A stretch of 64,000 nt of DNA from Bifidobacterium santillanense (GTDB lineage Bacteria; Actinomycetota; Actinomycetes; Actinomycetales; Bifidobacteriaceae): the NCBI RefSeq assembly GCF_018555385.1, contig NZ_JAFEJS010000001.1, forward strand, positions 434,001-498,000, in the 5' to 3' direction. Position numbers and translations under genes: made by a program. Below the pieces are notes generated by a model. The model was given only the letters and a program-made list of their open reading frames with translations. It searched no databases and was not told where the DNA came from. Within the stretch, counting starts at the first letter, position 1, and each line of letters begins with the position of its first letter. Positions 24,907 to 34,278 of the stretch are shown here, piece by piece.

Positions 24907-26025
24907 TCACAGCGCGGAACGCCGCTGGACCCGGACCTTGTACGCGTCCTCGAACGCGACGATGTGCTCGCCGCGACGGGCCGACGCCAGCAGATCGGAC
25001 TGCCAGCGGTCCGGGGAGAATCCGATCTCCCGCTCCTCGTAGCGGGGCATGTCCGCGGAATCCGTCTCCGTCGACGCGGTCCGTCCGGCGATCGCCTTCT
25101 GCCGCGCCTTGTAGTCACGGAACGGCTGCCCCTCGGCGAAGAAGGCGCGCATCGCGGTCCACGCGGCCACATCGACGGCCTCGCCATCGCCGTTCACGCC
25201 CGTGCGCTCATCGTGCAGCAGGTCGGCGACGGTGGTGAGGCGGTCGGCCATGTGCCGCAGCAGCGTCTCGACGTTCTCGGCGTCCTCCTCGACCATCGCG
25301 CGCGTGCGGTCGGGATCGGTCAGGGCGACGCGGGTCATGTCGCGCCAGCTGCCGGCGGCGAGCGCGGCGGCGATGTTGCGGTTCGCGTCATCGGTCAGTT
25401 CGTTGATCAGGGCGGTGGCGACGACGTGCGGCATGTGGCTGATCATCGCGGCGGCCTTGTCGTGCGTGTCGTCGTCGAGGACGATGAGACGGTCGCCGAC
25501 GCCGTCGACGATGAGACGCGCCACGGCGGAGAACCGGTCGAAGTCGGTGTGGTCGGTGACGGTGATCGCCCACAGGGCGTCGTCGTAGAGGTGCGGGTCG
25601 GCGGCCGTCCAGCCGGACAGCTCGTTGCCGGCCATCGGATGTGCGCCGACGTAGCGCTCCCCCAGTCCGGCGGCCTCGACCTGGTCGCGCACCATGCCCT
25701 TGACGCTGCCCACGTCGGTCAGGGTGATGCCGGGTGCCGCGTCGAGCAGGGGCCTGAGCTCGGCGAGGATCGCGGGCATCGCCTTGAGCGGGTTGCACAG
25801 GACGATGACGTCCGGCGCGGCCTCGACGAGGTCGGCGAGCGTCGCGACGCAGCGGATGCCGTCCCTTTCGGCCTGTTCGTACGGGTGCGGACGGTGGTTC
25901 CATGCGACGACGGCCGTGCCGCGTCCGACGAGGCGCCGGGCGAGCGATCCGCCGATCAGTCCCATGCCGACGACGCCGACGAGGCGGGGCGTCGCCATAT
26001 CCGTCATGTCCTTCGCGTCTACCAC
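24907..26025 (-). CDS. tyrA: Prephenate dehydrogenase
   Basis: 372 residues. NAD(P)-dependent oxidative decarboxylation of prephenate (or arogenate) in tyrosine synthesis. Rossmann motif GVVGMGLIGGSLARRL at the N-terminus, VGAHPMAGNELSGW (substrate His) and ISHMPHVVATALIN. The C-terminal 90 residues carry the Trp/Arg-rich tail usual in bifidobacterial forms. I chose GTG 26025, which overlaps the pheA stop by seven bases and has AAGGGAG at good spacing; ATG 26007 is the alternative. Confidence 0.9.
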   Translation of the reverse strand: MVDAKDMTDMATPRLVGVVGMGLIGGSLARRLVGRGTAVVAWNHRPHPYEQAERDGIRCVATLADLVEAAPDVIVLCNPLKAMPAILAELRPLLDAAPGITLTDVGSVKGMVRDQVEAAGLGERYVGAHPMAGNELSGWTAADPHLYDDALWAITVTDHTDFDRFSAVARLIVDGVGDRLIVLDDDTHDKAAAMISHMPHVVATALINELTDDANRNIAAALAAGSWRDMTRVALTDPDRTRAMVEEDAENVETLLRHMADRLTTVADLLHDERTGVNGDGEAVDVAAWTAMRAFFAEGQPFRDYKARQKAIAGRTASTETDSADMPRYEEREIGFSPDRWQSDLLASARRGEHIVAFEDAYKVRVQRRSAL

Positions 26026-27035
26026 AGCAGCTCCCTTCCGACCGTGTCCGCGTGCTCCCAGTCGCGTTCGATGCGCATCGCGTCGAGGTGGATGCCGCCC
26101 TCGGGCAGCCTCCACGCGTCGACCGGCGGACTGGGACGGTCGCGCCGCGGGTAGACGGCGAGGGTCTTGAGCCAGATGCCGTGGATCGCGAGCGTCTCGA
26201 GCACGTCGCGGAAGCGCGGCTCCCACGGGGCGGCGTCGAGCGTGTCGATGAAGCTGTAGGTGCCGTCGGTGCCCTTGATGGGCCGGGACATGAAGCTGGT
26301 CATGTTGAGGCCGGCGTCGCGCATCACGTCGAGCATGTTAGCCAGGACGCCGGGGCCGGTGACGAGCGGGATGAGCGTGATGATGGTCTCGAATTCTCCC
26401 GTGCCGGCGTCGCGGAACCTGCGGGACAGGTCGCGCACGTCGTCGCGGCGGGCGAGCACGAGGAATTCGGTGTGCGCGCCCTCGAAGTCCTGTACGCGTT
26501 CGGCGAGCGTGTCGAGCCCGTACAGTTCGCCGCAGATGCGCGGGCCGAACGCGACGCGTCCGGGCTCGAGGTCGCGGCAGGCGGCGGCGTTGGACGAGGC
26601 CGGCACGGCCCTGAGCCCATGCTCGGCGATGAATCGTCTGCATTGGGCGAGCCCGTGCGGGTGGGCGGACACGACGACGGGATCGGCGTCGCCGTCCGCG
26701 GCGGCGCGGGCGATCGGGTCGTCGCCGGCGACGGCGAACGCGTCGAACGTCACGTCGACGCGCACGCGCGCGAATCCGGCGATGTCGGCCGCGTCGATCA
26801 GGGCGTCGAGGTTCGGCACCACGTAGCCCTCGACGTTGTTCTCCCAGGCGATGACGCCCCAGCCGCGTCCCGACTGGACGGCGTCCATGATGGCGGGGAC
26901 GTCCGGCAGGGCGATGAGATCGAAGCCGTCGGCGTCCCCGCCGAGCGACGGACGGAGCCGTTCGGCGGCCTCCATCGCCGCCTGATGGGTGAAGGTGCCT
27001 TCGGGGCCCAGATAGAACAACCGTTTACGTGTCAT
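26019..27035 (-). CDS. pheA: Prephenate dehydratase
   Basis: 338 residues. Converts prephenate to phenylpyruvate. Dehydratase domain (1-190): YLGPEGTFTHQAAMEA, IAWENNVEGYV; ACT regulatory domain (about 205-290): PGVLANMLDVMRDAGLNMTSFMSRPIKG, where Phe would bind as feedback inhibitor. The 45-residue tail is extra. No chorismate mutase is fused. TACAGT ends eight bases before the ATG with no ribosome-binding site, so translation is probably leaderless. tyrA follows with overlap. Confidence 0.93.
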   Translation of the reverse strand: MTRKRLFYLGPEGTFTHQAAMEAAERLRPSLGGDADGFDLIALPDVPAIMDAVQSGRGWGVIAWENNVEGYVVPNLDALIDAADIAGFARVRVDVTFDAFAVAGDDPIARAAADGDADPVVVSAHPHGLAQCRRFIAEHGLRAVPASSNAAACRDLEPGRVAFGPRICGELYGLDTLAERVQDFEGAHTEFLVLARRDDVRDLSRRFRDAGTGEFETIITLIPLVTGPGVLANMLDVMRDAGLNMTSFMSRPIKGTDGTYSFIDTLDAAPWEPRFRDVLETLAIHGIWLKTLAVYPRRDRPSPPVDAWRLPEGGIHLDAMRIERDWEHADTVGRELLW

Positions 27036-27112
27036 AGCCCACCACTGTACCGGGCGCGGCGCGGGGCGCGCGGCAGCGGCGCACCTCGTGGACACGGCCG
27101 GAGCCGGATGGG

Positions 27113-29686
27113 TCAGGAGCGAAGCAGGATCTCGGCGAGCGCACCGGCGACCGAGTCGGGCATCTCGCCGACCCAGAAGTCGTGTTCGTAGCGGGGGCCG
27201 CGGTCCAGCGTGCGGATCGCGTCGAGCGCGCCCACGCCGAGGTCGCGCACGGCGTCCAGGGCGAGCTCCTTGGTGCGGTAGCGCATCTGGGCGTGCAGCA
27301 GCAGGTCCGTCGCGTCCCGTTCGATCGGGTTTGCGGCGATCGCGAGACCTCCGTCGATCTCGACGCGCAGGACGTCGGAGGACGGGATTCCACGCACCGC
27401 GACGGACAGGCTCAGCGTCGCCTCGTCGTACGCCACGTCCACTTCCCCGGCGACGGGCTCGCGGCCGTCGCCGGCGAGGACGTGCACGCGGGAGGCCTCG
27501 ACCGGCGCGACGCCGCGGAACACGACCGTCCAGTCGCGCGACCGCGGCACCGCGGAGGCGTCGCCGCGCACCGGGCCGACGGCGAGGACGCTCGTCGCGC
27601 CGGTGTCCTCGCCGGACCTCCACGAGAACGTCATCGGGGTCTCGGCCTCGGGCGCGCCCCATGTGCCGTCATCCTCGACCATCGTGAACGATCCGTCGGC
27701 GCCGGGGAAGACGAGCACGCGCAGGGCGCGCGGGTTGTCGACCGAGTTCACCGACTCGTCGCCCGCGGCCGGCACCTCCTGCAGCGGCACGATGCCGCCC
27801 GCCTTGGCGAACACGGGGATGCGGTCGATGCCGCGCCACGCCTCGATCCTGCGGCCGCGGCCGGAGCGCGAGCGCGAGACGTACCGGCGGCCGTCGAACA
27901 GGTCGAACCATTCGCCGTCCGGCAGCCACGCCTCGGCGCGGCCGCGCTGCACGGCGCGGTCGTTCGGCGAGACGATCGGGGCGACGAGGAGCTCGGTGCC
28001 GAAGCGGAACTCGTTCGGCACCTCGTACGCGTCGGCGGTGTCGGGCGACTGCCAGTACATCGGCTCGACCAGCGGGCGTCCGTCCTTCGCCGCGCGGTGG
28101 TCCATCGTGTACAGGTACGGCAGCATCGCGTGCCTCAGGCGCAGCATGCCGGTCATCGACTCGCGCACGGCCGGGCCGAAGTTCCACGGCTCCTTGCCGA
28201 CGAACGGCGAGTTGGACGAGTGCAGGCGGTTGATCGGGCTGAACACGCCGAGCTGGTACCAGCGGGCCTCCAGCTCCTCGTCGCGGTAGCCGAACATGTG
28301 CCCGCCGATGTCGTGGCTCCACCAGCCGTAGCCGATGTTCGACGCGGTCGCGGTGAAGCGCGGCTGGAACGCGAGCGACTCCCAGGTCACGATCGTGTCG
28401 CCGGAGAAGCCGACCGGATAGCGGTGCGAGCCGGGACCGGCGTAGCGGGAGAACGTGAGCGGCCAGTGCCCGTCGCGTCCGGAGTCGAGGTAGTGCATGT
28501 GGTTGAGCATCCACAGCGGGTCGAGGCCCTTCTGCCGGGTCACGCCGCCCTGCTGCCAGTCCACCCACCAGAAGTCGACGCCCTCGTCCTCCATGCGGTG
28601 GTGCATGGCGAAGTACGCGTCCATGAAGTCGGGGTCGGTCAGGTCGAACTCGACGGGCTCGCCGCTCGCCGGATCGATGCCGACGCGTTCGGCCACGGCC
28701 GGGTAGTCGTCCTCGAAGGCGCGCACGCCGTCGCGCGGATGCACGTTGAGCGTGGTGTGCAGCCCGCGATCGTGCAGGTCGCGCAGGAAGGCCGGCGGGT
28801 CGGGGAACAGCTCGCGGTTCCACGAGTAGCCGGTCCAGCCGGAGCCGTACTTCGGGTCGACGTCGTCGACGCGGTGCCAGTCCATGTCGATCACGGAGGT
28901 GGTGAACGGCAGGCCCTCGCGCTTGAAGCGGTCCATGAGGGCCAGATAGCCGTCCTGCGTGTAGCGGTAGAAGCGGCTCCACCAGTTGCCCAGCGCCCAG
29001 CGCGGCAGCAGCGGCGTGGGGCCGGTGAGGCGGTAGAGGTCGCGCACGGCCTCGATGTAGCGGTGGCCGTAGCCGAAGAAGTACAGGTCGGTCTCCTCCA
29101 CGTCGCGCGGGGTGATCCAGCGGCCGAACGGGTTGCGTCGGCCGTTCACCTCGTCGGCCTCGACGATGAGGTTGGACGCGGAGTCGTCGATCACGGCCCA
29201 TCCGTCGCGCGAGATCACGCCGTCGCCGAGCGGGATCTCGCCGTCGGCCTCGTCGAGCGTGCGCGCGGTGCCCTTGAGGTTGCCGCGCTGCACGTCGCCG
29301 TAGTGCCAGGTGTTGAACTGCGTGTCGGACACGCCCTTGACCACGACGCTCAGGCCCTCCTTGCTGAACGGCCCGCCGTCGTAGACGATGCGGAGCGCGT
29401 CGGTGTCGACGATCACGCGCCCGTCGCGCTCCGTGACCGTGCGGCGCACCGGCTCGCCGAAGTCGCGGTTGAGCACGGTCTGGGTGGGACGGTCCTCGAA
29501 CACGCCCGAGTCGGACCATTCGAGGCGCACGAGCGAGGCGGTGAGCAGCGTGATGCGCCAGCGATCGCCGGCGATCACGGCGTCGGCGCGGGCCAGAGGC
29601 GACGCGTCGAGCGCGAAGTCGCGCGGATCGGGAGACTGGACGGCGGCCGGCACGGACCGGGTCTGCGGTGTGGACGACGTTGTCAT
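27113..29686 (-). CDS. Glycoside hydrolase family 31 (alpha-glycosidase)
   Basis: 857 residues without signal peptide, so intracellular. N-terminal galactose-mutarotase-like domain (to about 240), then the catalytic barrel with WWVDWQQGG (Asp376, nucleophile) and FSGDT (Asp430, acid/base), ending in beta domains. The sequence GWWSHDIGGHMFG is typical of GH31. Trp-Gln-Gln rather than Met-Asn-Glu after the nucleophile separates it from classic alpha-glucosidases, so the substrate could be another alpha-linked sugar. GGAGG precedes ATG 29686. It is the last gene of the LacI-controlled sugar operon. Confidence 0.87.
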   Translation of the reverse strand: MTTSSTPQTRSVPAAVQSPDPRDFALDASPLARADAVIAGDRWRITLLTASLVRLEWSDSGVFEDRPTQTVLNRDFGEPVRRTVTERDGRVIVDTDALRIVYDGGPFSKEGLSVVVKGVSDTQFNTWHYGDVQRGNLKGTARTLDEADGEIPLGDGVISRDGWAVIDDSASNLIVEADEVNGRRNPFGRWITPRDVEETDLYFFGYGHRYIEAVRDLYRLTGPTPLLPRWALGNWWSRFYRYTQDGYLALMDRFKREGLPFTTSVIDMDWHRVDDVDPKYGSGWTGYSWNRELFPDPPAFLRDLHDRGLHTTLNVHPRDGVRAFEDDYPAVAERVGIDPASGEPVEFDLTDPDFMDAYFAMHHRMEDEGVDFWWVDWQQGGVTRQKGLDPLWMLNHMHYLDSGRDGHWPLTFSRYAGPGSHRYPVGFSGDTIVTWESLAFQPRFTATASNIGYGWWSHDIGGHMFGYRDEELEARWYQLGVFSPINRLHSSNSPFVGKEPWNFGPAVRESMTGMLRLRHAMLPYLYTMDHRAAKDGRPLVEPMYWQSPDTADAYEVPNEFRFGTELLVAPIVSPNDRAVQRGRAEAWLPDGEWFDLFDGRRYVSRSRSGRGRRIEAWRGIDRIPVFAKAGGIVPLQEVPAAGDESVNSVDNPRALRVLVFPGADGSFTMVEDDGTWGAPEAETPMTFSWRSGEDTGATSVLAVGPVRGDASAVPRSRDWTVVFRGVAPVEASRVHVLAGDGREPVAGEVDVAYDEATLSLSVAVRGIPSSDVLRVEIDGGLAIAANPIERDATDLLLHAQMRYRTKELALDAVRDLGVGALDAIRTLDRGPRYEHDFWVGEMPDSVAGALAEILLRS

Positions 29687-29719
29687 GACGATGGTTTCCT
29701 CCATACGATGGAATGATAT

Positions 29720-29748
29720 CCCCGGTCCGCCACGTCGACGGACCGGGG
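29720..29748 (-). terminator. Intercistronic hairpin between the sugar permease and GH31 genes
   Basis: 10-bp perfect stem (29720-29729 with 29739-29748, loop 9). It may partly terminate or protect the transporter mRNA, lowering expression of the glycosidase. There is no T tract. Confidence 0.6.
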
Positions 29749-29781
29749 ACGATTACGCGGTGCGACCGGACTCGGGCCCGC

Positions 29782-30603
29782 TCACTTGCCGGAGCCGGTG
29801 GCGATGCCGGCGATGAACTGCTTCTGGAAGCACATGTACACGATCACCACCGGGATGATCGCCACCGACGTGGCGGCGAACAGCCCGCCGTAGTCGGTGC
29901 CGTACTGGCCGGAGAACATCTTCAGGCCGACCGACAGCAGCTGCTTGTCGTCGTCGGTGATCATGAGGAACGGCCACAGGTAGTCCTCCCAGTTCCACAG
30001 GAACGTGAAGATGGCGAGCGCGGCGATCGAGTTGCGGCTCATCGGCAGCACGACCTGGTGGAAGATGCGCCAGTCGCTGGCGCCGTCGAGGCGGGCGGCC
30101 TCGATGATCTCGTCGGAGATGCCGCCGATGGACTGGCGGAACAGGAAGACGCCGAATCCGGAGACGAGGCCGGGGATGATCAGGGAGCGGTAGGTGTCGA
30201 GCCAGCCGAAGCGGACCATCATGTCGTACTGCGGGATGATGGTCACGGCCCACGGCAGCATCATCGTGGCGAGCACCATCGCGAACAGGAGGTTGCGTCC
30301 GCGGAAGTGCAGCTTGGAGAACACGTAGCCGAGGACGGCGCTGATGTAGATGATCAGGACGGTCTTGAGCGTGGCCACGAACAGCGAGTTCGCGAACAGG
30401 CGCATGAAGTTGAACCTGTCCTGGATGTTGACGTAGTTGTCGATGGTGCTGGGTGTCGGGAAGACGCCGCCGGTGAGCTTGACGATCTCGCTGTTGGGCG
30501 CGAACGAGGAGACCAGCATCCAGATGAACGGGATGATGGTGACGGCCGCGGGCGCGAACAGCAGCGCGGTGACGACGATCGATGCGATGGTGTGCCTCTT
30601 CAT
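29782..30603 (-). CDS. Carbohydrate ABC transporter permease (MalG type)
   Basis: 273 residues, six membrane helices. The EAA loop reads EAARLDGASDWRIFHQVVLP, characteristic of sugar importers of the CUT1 group. It starts with ATGA overlap at the end of the other permease. The cognate ATPase is not in this locus; CUT1 systems of Gram-positives often share one MsmK/UgpC-type ATPase. Confidence 0.92.
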   Translation of the reverse strand: MKRHTIASIVVTALLFAPAAVTIIPFIWMLVSSFAPNSEIVKLTGGVFPTPSTIDNYVNIQDRFNFMRLFANSLFVATLKTVLIIYISAVLGYVFSKLHFRGRNLLFAMVLATMMLPWAVTIIPQYDMMVRFGWLDTYRSLIIPGLVSGFGVFLFRQSIGGISDEIIEAARLDGASDWRIFHQVVLPMSRNSIAALAIFTFLWNWEDYLWPFLMITDDDKQLLSVGLKMFSGQYGTDYGGLFAATSVAIIPVVIVYMCFQKQFIAGIATGSGK

Positions 30604-31529
30604 CGGGTTTCCTCCAGGTTGTCGCCGGACGCCTTGAACATGAGCAGGGTGAGCACGCCGGTCAGTGCGAACAGGATGACGCTCATCGCGGAGGCGACGC
30701 CGAAGTTGTACTTCTGGAACGCCTGGTCGTAGATGAGGTAGCTGATGGTGTAGGTGTCGGTGCCGGGGCCGCCGCCGGTCATCACGAGGATCTGCACGTA
30801 GGCCTGCAGGTAGCTGATGAGCGAGGTGATGACGATGAGCAGCGTGGTCGGCCGCAGCAGGGGCAGGGTGATCGAGCGGAAGGTCTGCCACTTGTTGGCG
30901 CCGTCGAGCGAGACGGCCTCGTAGACGTCGCGCGGCAGGGACATGATGCCGCCCATGTACAGGACGGTCGCGTAGCCGAAGTCCTTCCAGACGGTCATGA
31001 TGATGATCGCCGGCATGGCCCACTTGGAGTCGTTGAGCCAGCTGATGTCGAGGCCGGTGATCTTGTCGATCATGCCGAACTGCGGGTCGAACATCCACAT
31101 CCACACGAACGAGACGGCGACCAGCGGGGTGATGGTCGGCATGTAGAACAGGCCGCGCAGGGAGTCCTTGGCCCTGACGAGCCTGGAGGTGAGCAGCATG
31201 GCGAGCGCCAGGCCGATGACCACGCGGAAGAGGATCGAGAAGAAGGAGAACACGGCGGTGTTCCAGATCGACTTCCAGAACAGGGCGTCGGTGAGCACCT
31301 GCCGGAAGTTGGCCAGACCGACCCAGTCGTAGGTGTCGGTCAACGGGTTCCAGTCGTGCAGGCTGCCGGCGAACGCCTTGAAGATCGGGTAGGCCATGAA
31401 CACCGCGAAGTAGACGATGAGCACGGTCACCGCGACGTTGCGCATGGACAGGATGTCGCCGAGCGCGAGGCGCGTGCGGGGTTTGGGCGCGGTGCCGCCG
31501 CGTTCCGCGGCTGCGTTGTGTGCTGACAT
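30600..31529 (-). CDS. Carbohydrate ABC transporter permease (MalF type)
   Basis: 309 residues with six helices after a 28-residue cytosolic tail. The EAA loop is YEAVSLDGANKWQTFRSITLP. AAAGGAA precedes ATG 31529. It lies 19 bases after the binding-protein gene and overlaps the next permease by four bases. Confidence 0.92.
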   Translation of the reverse strand: MSAHNAAAERGGTAPKPRTRLALGDILSMRNVAVTVLIVYFAVFMAYPIFKAFAGSLHDWNPLTDTYDWVGLANFRQVLTDALFWKSIWNTAVFSFFSILFRVVIGLALAMLLTSRLVRAKDSLRGLFYMPTITPLVAVSFVWMWMFDPQFGMIDKITGLDISWLNDSKWAMPAIIIMTVWKDFGYATVLYMGGIMSLPRDVYEAVSLDGANKWQTFRSITLPLLRPTTLLIVITSLISYLQAYVQILVMTGGGPGTDTYTISYLIYDQAFQKYNFGVASAMSVILFALTGVLTLLMFKASGDNLEETR

Positions 31530-31548
31530 TGCGGGGGTTCCTTTCCGT

Positions 31549-32946
31549 TCAGTCCTGCTTGGCTTCGTCGTAGTGCCGGTACATGCGCTCGAGCGACGTG
31601 AAGTCGCTGCCCTTCATGTCGGTCTCGATCTGGGCCTGCGCGGCCGCGACGGCCTTGGCGATGTTCTGGTGGTTCTGGAAGACGTTCTGGAAGGCGATCT
31701 TCGGGCTGCTCTCCAGCGTGGAGGGCGTCGGTCCGGGCCAGATCAGACGGTCGAGGCGCGGCTTGATGGCGGCCATGACCGGATTGGCGAGGATCTCGGG
31801 ATCGTTCTGCAGGGACTTCTTGCCGGGGAACGAGTTCTGCAGCTTGACGGCGGTGCGCACGTAGTCGTCGCCGGCGAGCATGAAGCGGATGAAGTCCTGG
31901 GCCACGGCCTGCTGCTCGTCGCTCTGGTGGACGTTGATGCCGGGCGTGGATTCGCCGTTGTAGCGGTCGTAGGCGAACGGCACGGCCTTGGTGAAGGTCG
32001 GGGTCGGGAAGACGCCGTAGTCGATGTCGGGGTACTTGGTCTCGAGCGTGCCCTGGAGGGCGCCCCACGCGTAGATCATCGCGGTCTGCCCGTTGCCGAA
32101 GCTCTGCTCGGAGTTGTCGCCGAACTTGACCGATCCGACCTTGTCCTTCTCATACAGGTCGAGCAGGAACCTGAGGTTCTCGCGCGTGGCCTTGCTGTCG
32201 TAGTTGGCCTTTGTGCCGGATTTGTCGAACATGAGCGTGCCGCGCTGGTAGTTCAGGCCCTGCCACAGGCCGTCGTAGCGGCCGTCGCCGTTCATGTTGA
32301 AGCCGGCCTGCACCATCTTGCCGCCGTCGAATTTGGTGAGCTTCCTAGCGACCTCGGCGAACTCGTCCCAGGTGGTCGGGATGTCGTCGTCGGTCAGCCC
32401 GGCCTGCTTCCACAGCGTCTTGTTGTAGTAGATGTTGCCGGTGTTGATCACGGAGTCGATGTAGTCGACCTTGCCGTCGACGACGTGGGTCTCGACGTTC
32501 GTGTAGTCGGCCTCGAGGTCCTTGAGGTCGATGTCGTACGCCGCCATGTGCGGACGGAGCAGCGCGTCCTGCGAGTTGTGGACGTTGAACAGGACGGGCG
32601 CGTTCTTGTTGCCCTTGAGCGAGAGCGGGGTCTTGACCCAGTAGTCGCTCCATGCGACCTGGGAGATCTTGAACGTGACGTTCGGATGGATCTTCTCGTA
32701 CTTGTGCAGCATGGTGATGACCGGATCGGTGCTGGCGTCGCCCCACGACCAGTAGCCCAGTTCGATGGGCTGGCCGTCGTTGACCAGATGGTTGGGGTCG
32801 TAGGTGACGTGGTCGCCCAGCACCGCGAGGCCCTTGTCCGCCTTGGTGTCGATGACGCCCGATGAGGTATTCGAACTGCAACCGGTTGCACCGGCGAGTA
32901 CCGCAACAGCTGCGGTCAGCGCGGCGAGGGATCGCTTGACGTTCAT
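31549..32946 (-). CDS. Sugar-binding lipoprotein of the CUT1 ABC importer
   Basis: 465 residues, SBP family 1. Signal peptide ends in lipobox GATGC (Cys23). First gene of the operon. The codons for the lipobox contain a perfect LacI-type palindrome (32877-32890). The sugar ligand cannot be deduced, but co-transcription with GH31 suggests an alpha-linked oligosaccharide. Confidence 0.92.
   Translation of the reverse strand: MNVKRSLAALTAAVAVLAGATGCSSNTSSGVIDTKADKGLAVLGDHVTYDPNHLVNDGQPIELGYWSWGDASTDPVITMLHKYEKIHPNVTFKISQVAWSDYWVKTPLSLKGNKNAPVLFNVHNSQDALLRPHMAAYDIDLKDLEADYTNVETHVVDGKVDYIDSVINTGNIYYNKTLWKQAGLTDDDIPTTWDEFAEVARKLTKFDGGKMVQAGFNMNGDGRYDGLWQGLNYQRGTLMFDKSGTKANYDSKATRENLRFLLDLYEKDKVGSVKFGDNSEQSFGNGQTAMIYAWGALQGTLETKYPDIDYGVFPTPTFTKAVPFAYDRYNGESTPGINVHQSDEQQAVAQDFIRFMLAGDDYVRTAVKLQNSFPGKKSLQNDPEILANPVMAAIKPRLDRLIWPGPTPSTLESSPKIAFQNVFQNHQNIAKAVAAAQAQIETDMKGSDFTSLERMYRHYDEAKQD
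32877..32890. promoter_or_regulatory. Intragenic LacI-type operator TGCAACCGGTTGCA
   Basis: A perfect 14-bp palindrome with the central CG of LacI-family operators, inside the binding-protein gene about 56 bases after its start. It matches the half-site of the three intergenic sites upstream and could support repression loops or a roadblock. Confidence 0.6.
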
Positions 32947-32988
32947 ATTCTCCCTTACTTCCTCGTAAAGCTCCCGTGGACAGGCTTC

Positions 32989-33017
32989 AGGATAGCGCCA
33001 TCGAACCTGTTCGGCAA
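32989..33017 (-). promoter_or_regulatory. Promoter of the sugar ABC operon
   Basis: On the minus strand TTGCCG (33017-33012), a 17-base spacer and TATCCT (32994-32989) make a good sigma-70-type promoter about 43 bases before the binding-protein ATG. Confidence 0.7.
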
Positions 33018-33034
33018 ATGGTCGGCACGACGGA

Positions 33035-33066
33035 TTGCAACCCGTTACATTTGCAACCCGTTACAT
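33035..33066. promoter_or_regulatory. Two tandem LacI-type operators (16-bp direct repeat)
   Basis: TTGCAACCCGTTACAT occurs twice head to tail. Each repeat holds a TGCAACCCGTTACA site resembling the LacI-family consensus. They sit just upstream of the -35 of the sugar operon, between the divergent promoters. Confidence 0.7.
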
Positions 33067-33116
33067 TACCGGCATTGTGTGCGCTAACATGACGGTTTGA
33101 TGCGGCGTGTCGCAAA

Positions 33117-33130
33117 TGCAATCCGTTGCA
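33117..33130. promoter_or_regulatory. LacI-type operator TGCAATCCGTTGCA
   Basis: A third intergenic site with the same half-sites, immediately upstream of the lacI-type gene's -35. It likely mediates autoregulation. Confidence 0.65.
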
Positions 33131-33137
33131 TGCCAAG

Positions 33138-33166
33138 TTGAGGCGTCGCGCCGGGGAGGCTAGAAT
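33138..33166 (+). promoter_or_regulatory. Promoter of the LacI-type regulator gene
   Basis: TTGAGG (33138-33143), 17-base spacer, TAGAAT (33161-33166). The expected transcription start is near 33173, giving a leader of about 74 bases to ATG 33247. Confidence 0.7.
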
Positions 33167-33246
33167 GGTCGGCATGACGGGCCGGCCGCATGCGCGCCGC
33201 CGGCACGCACGACGAGGACGCGGAACCGCGGAAGGGAGCCATGGAC

Positions 33247-34263
33247 ATGAAGGCCAGTATCGAGGACGTCGCCGCACGGGCGGGCGTCTCCACGGCGACG
33301 GTGTCGAGGGCGTTCTCCAAGCCGGACCTCGTGTCCGACAGGACGCGCGACAAGGTCATGCGGGCCGCCGGCGAGCTCGGCTTCTCGATCTCGCGCACGG
33401 CCGGCGTGCTGCGTTCGGGCCGTTCCTACCGCATCGCCCTGCTCGTCGGCGGCGGACGGATCGAATGGTTCACGGCCGGGCTGATCGAGGGCCTGAACTC
33501 CGTGTTCCGCGACGCCGGCTACGACCTGGTCATCTATCCGATCGACACCGTCGAGGCGCGCCACGCCTTCTTCGAGGAGCTTCCCGTCTCGGGCAACGCC
33601 GACGCGGTCGTCATCTCCTCGTTCCCCGCCAGTCCGGAGGAGATCCGCCGGCTGCGCGACGCGATGCGCATCCCCCTGATCGGCATCAACATCACCGGCG
33701 ACGGGTTCGACGCGTCCGCCGGAATCGACGACCGGCTGGGCATCCGGCTCGTCGTGCGGCATCTGGCGCAGCTCGGCCACCGCGAGCTCATGTACCTGTA
33801 CGAGGACTTCCCCACCACACTCGGTTTCAGCTCGAACAACCGCATCGAGGGGTTCCGCGAGGCCTGCGCCGCACTGCCCGGCGTCACCGGGCACGTCGTC
33901 CCCGCGCGCCCCGGCGACGCCCCGCTCGACGTGCTGACGTCGGCCCTGTACGCCGCCGACCGACCGGTCACCGCCGTGTGCTTCCATCAGGATTCGCTGG
34001 CGATCCCGCTGCTGCTCAACCTGCGCCGCTACGGGCTCGACGTGCCCGACGGCCTGTCGGTCGCGGGATTCGACGACAGCACCTTCTCCGAGGCCGCCGG
34101 ACTCACCACGGTCCATCAGGACCCGTACGCAATGGCCGTCGCCGCCGCGCACAAGACGCTCGCGCTCATCGAGGGGCGCTCGTTGGACGAGCCGCACGAG
34201 ACGTTCCCGGTCCGTCTCGTCGTGCGTTCCACGACCGCCGCGCCCGCGCCGGGACGCGTCTGA
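33247..34263 (+). CDS. LacI-family transcriptional regulator of the sugar/GH31 operon
   Basis: 338 residues. N-terminal HTH (SIEDVAARAGVSTATVSRAF) and hinge, then a periplasmic-binding-like effector domain ending in HQDPYAMA. It is divergent from the sugar ABC operon and shares four LacI-type operators with it, so it most likely represses that operon and itself until a sugar inducer binds. ATG 33247 is preferred to 33241, because AAGGGAG is eight bases before 33247 but only two before 33241. Confidence 0.9.
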   Translation: MKASIEDVAARAGVSTATVSRAFSKPDLVSDRTRDKVMRAAGELGFSISRTAGVLRSGRSYRIALLVGGGRIEWFTAGLIEGLNSVFRDAGYDLVIYPIDTVEARHAFFEELPVSGNADAVVISSFPASPEEIRRLRDAMRIPLIGINITGDGFDASAGIDDRLGIRLVVRHLAQLGHRELMYLYEDFPTTLGFSSNNRIEGFREACAALPGVTGHVVPARPGDAPLDVLTSALYAADRPVTAVCFHQDSLAIPLLLNLRRYGLDVPDGLSVAGFDDSTFSEAAGLTTVHQDPYAMAVAAAHKTLALIEGRSLDEPHETFPVRLVVRSTTAAPAPGRV

Positions 34264-34278
34264 GCGGTCGGATCCCGG

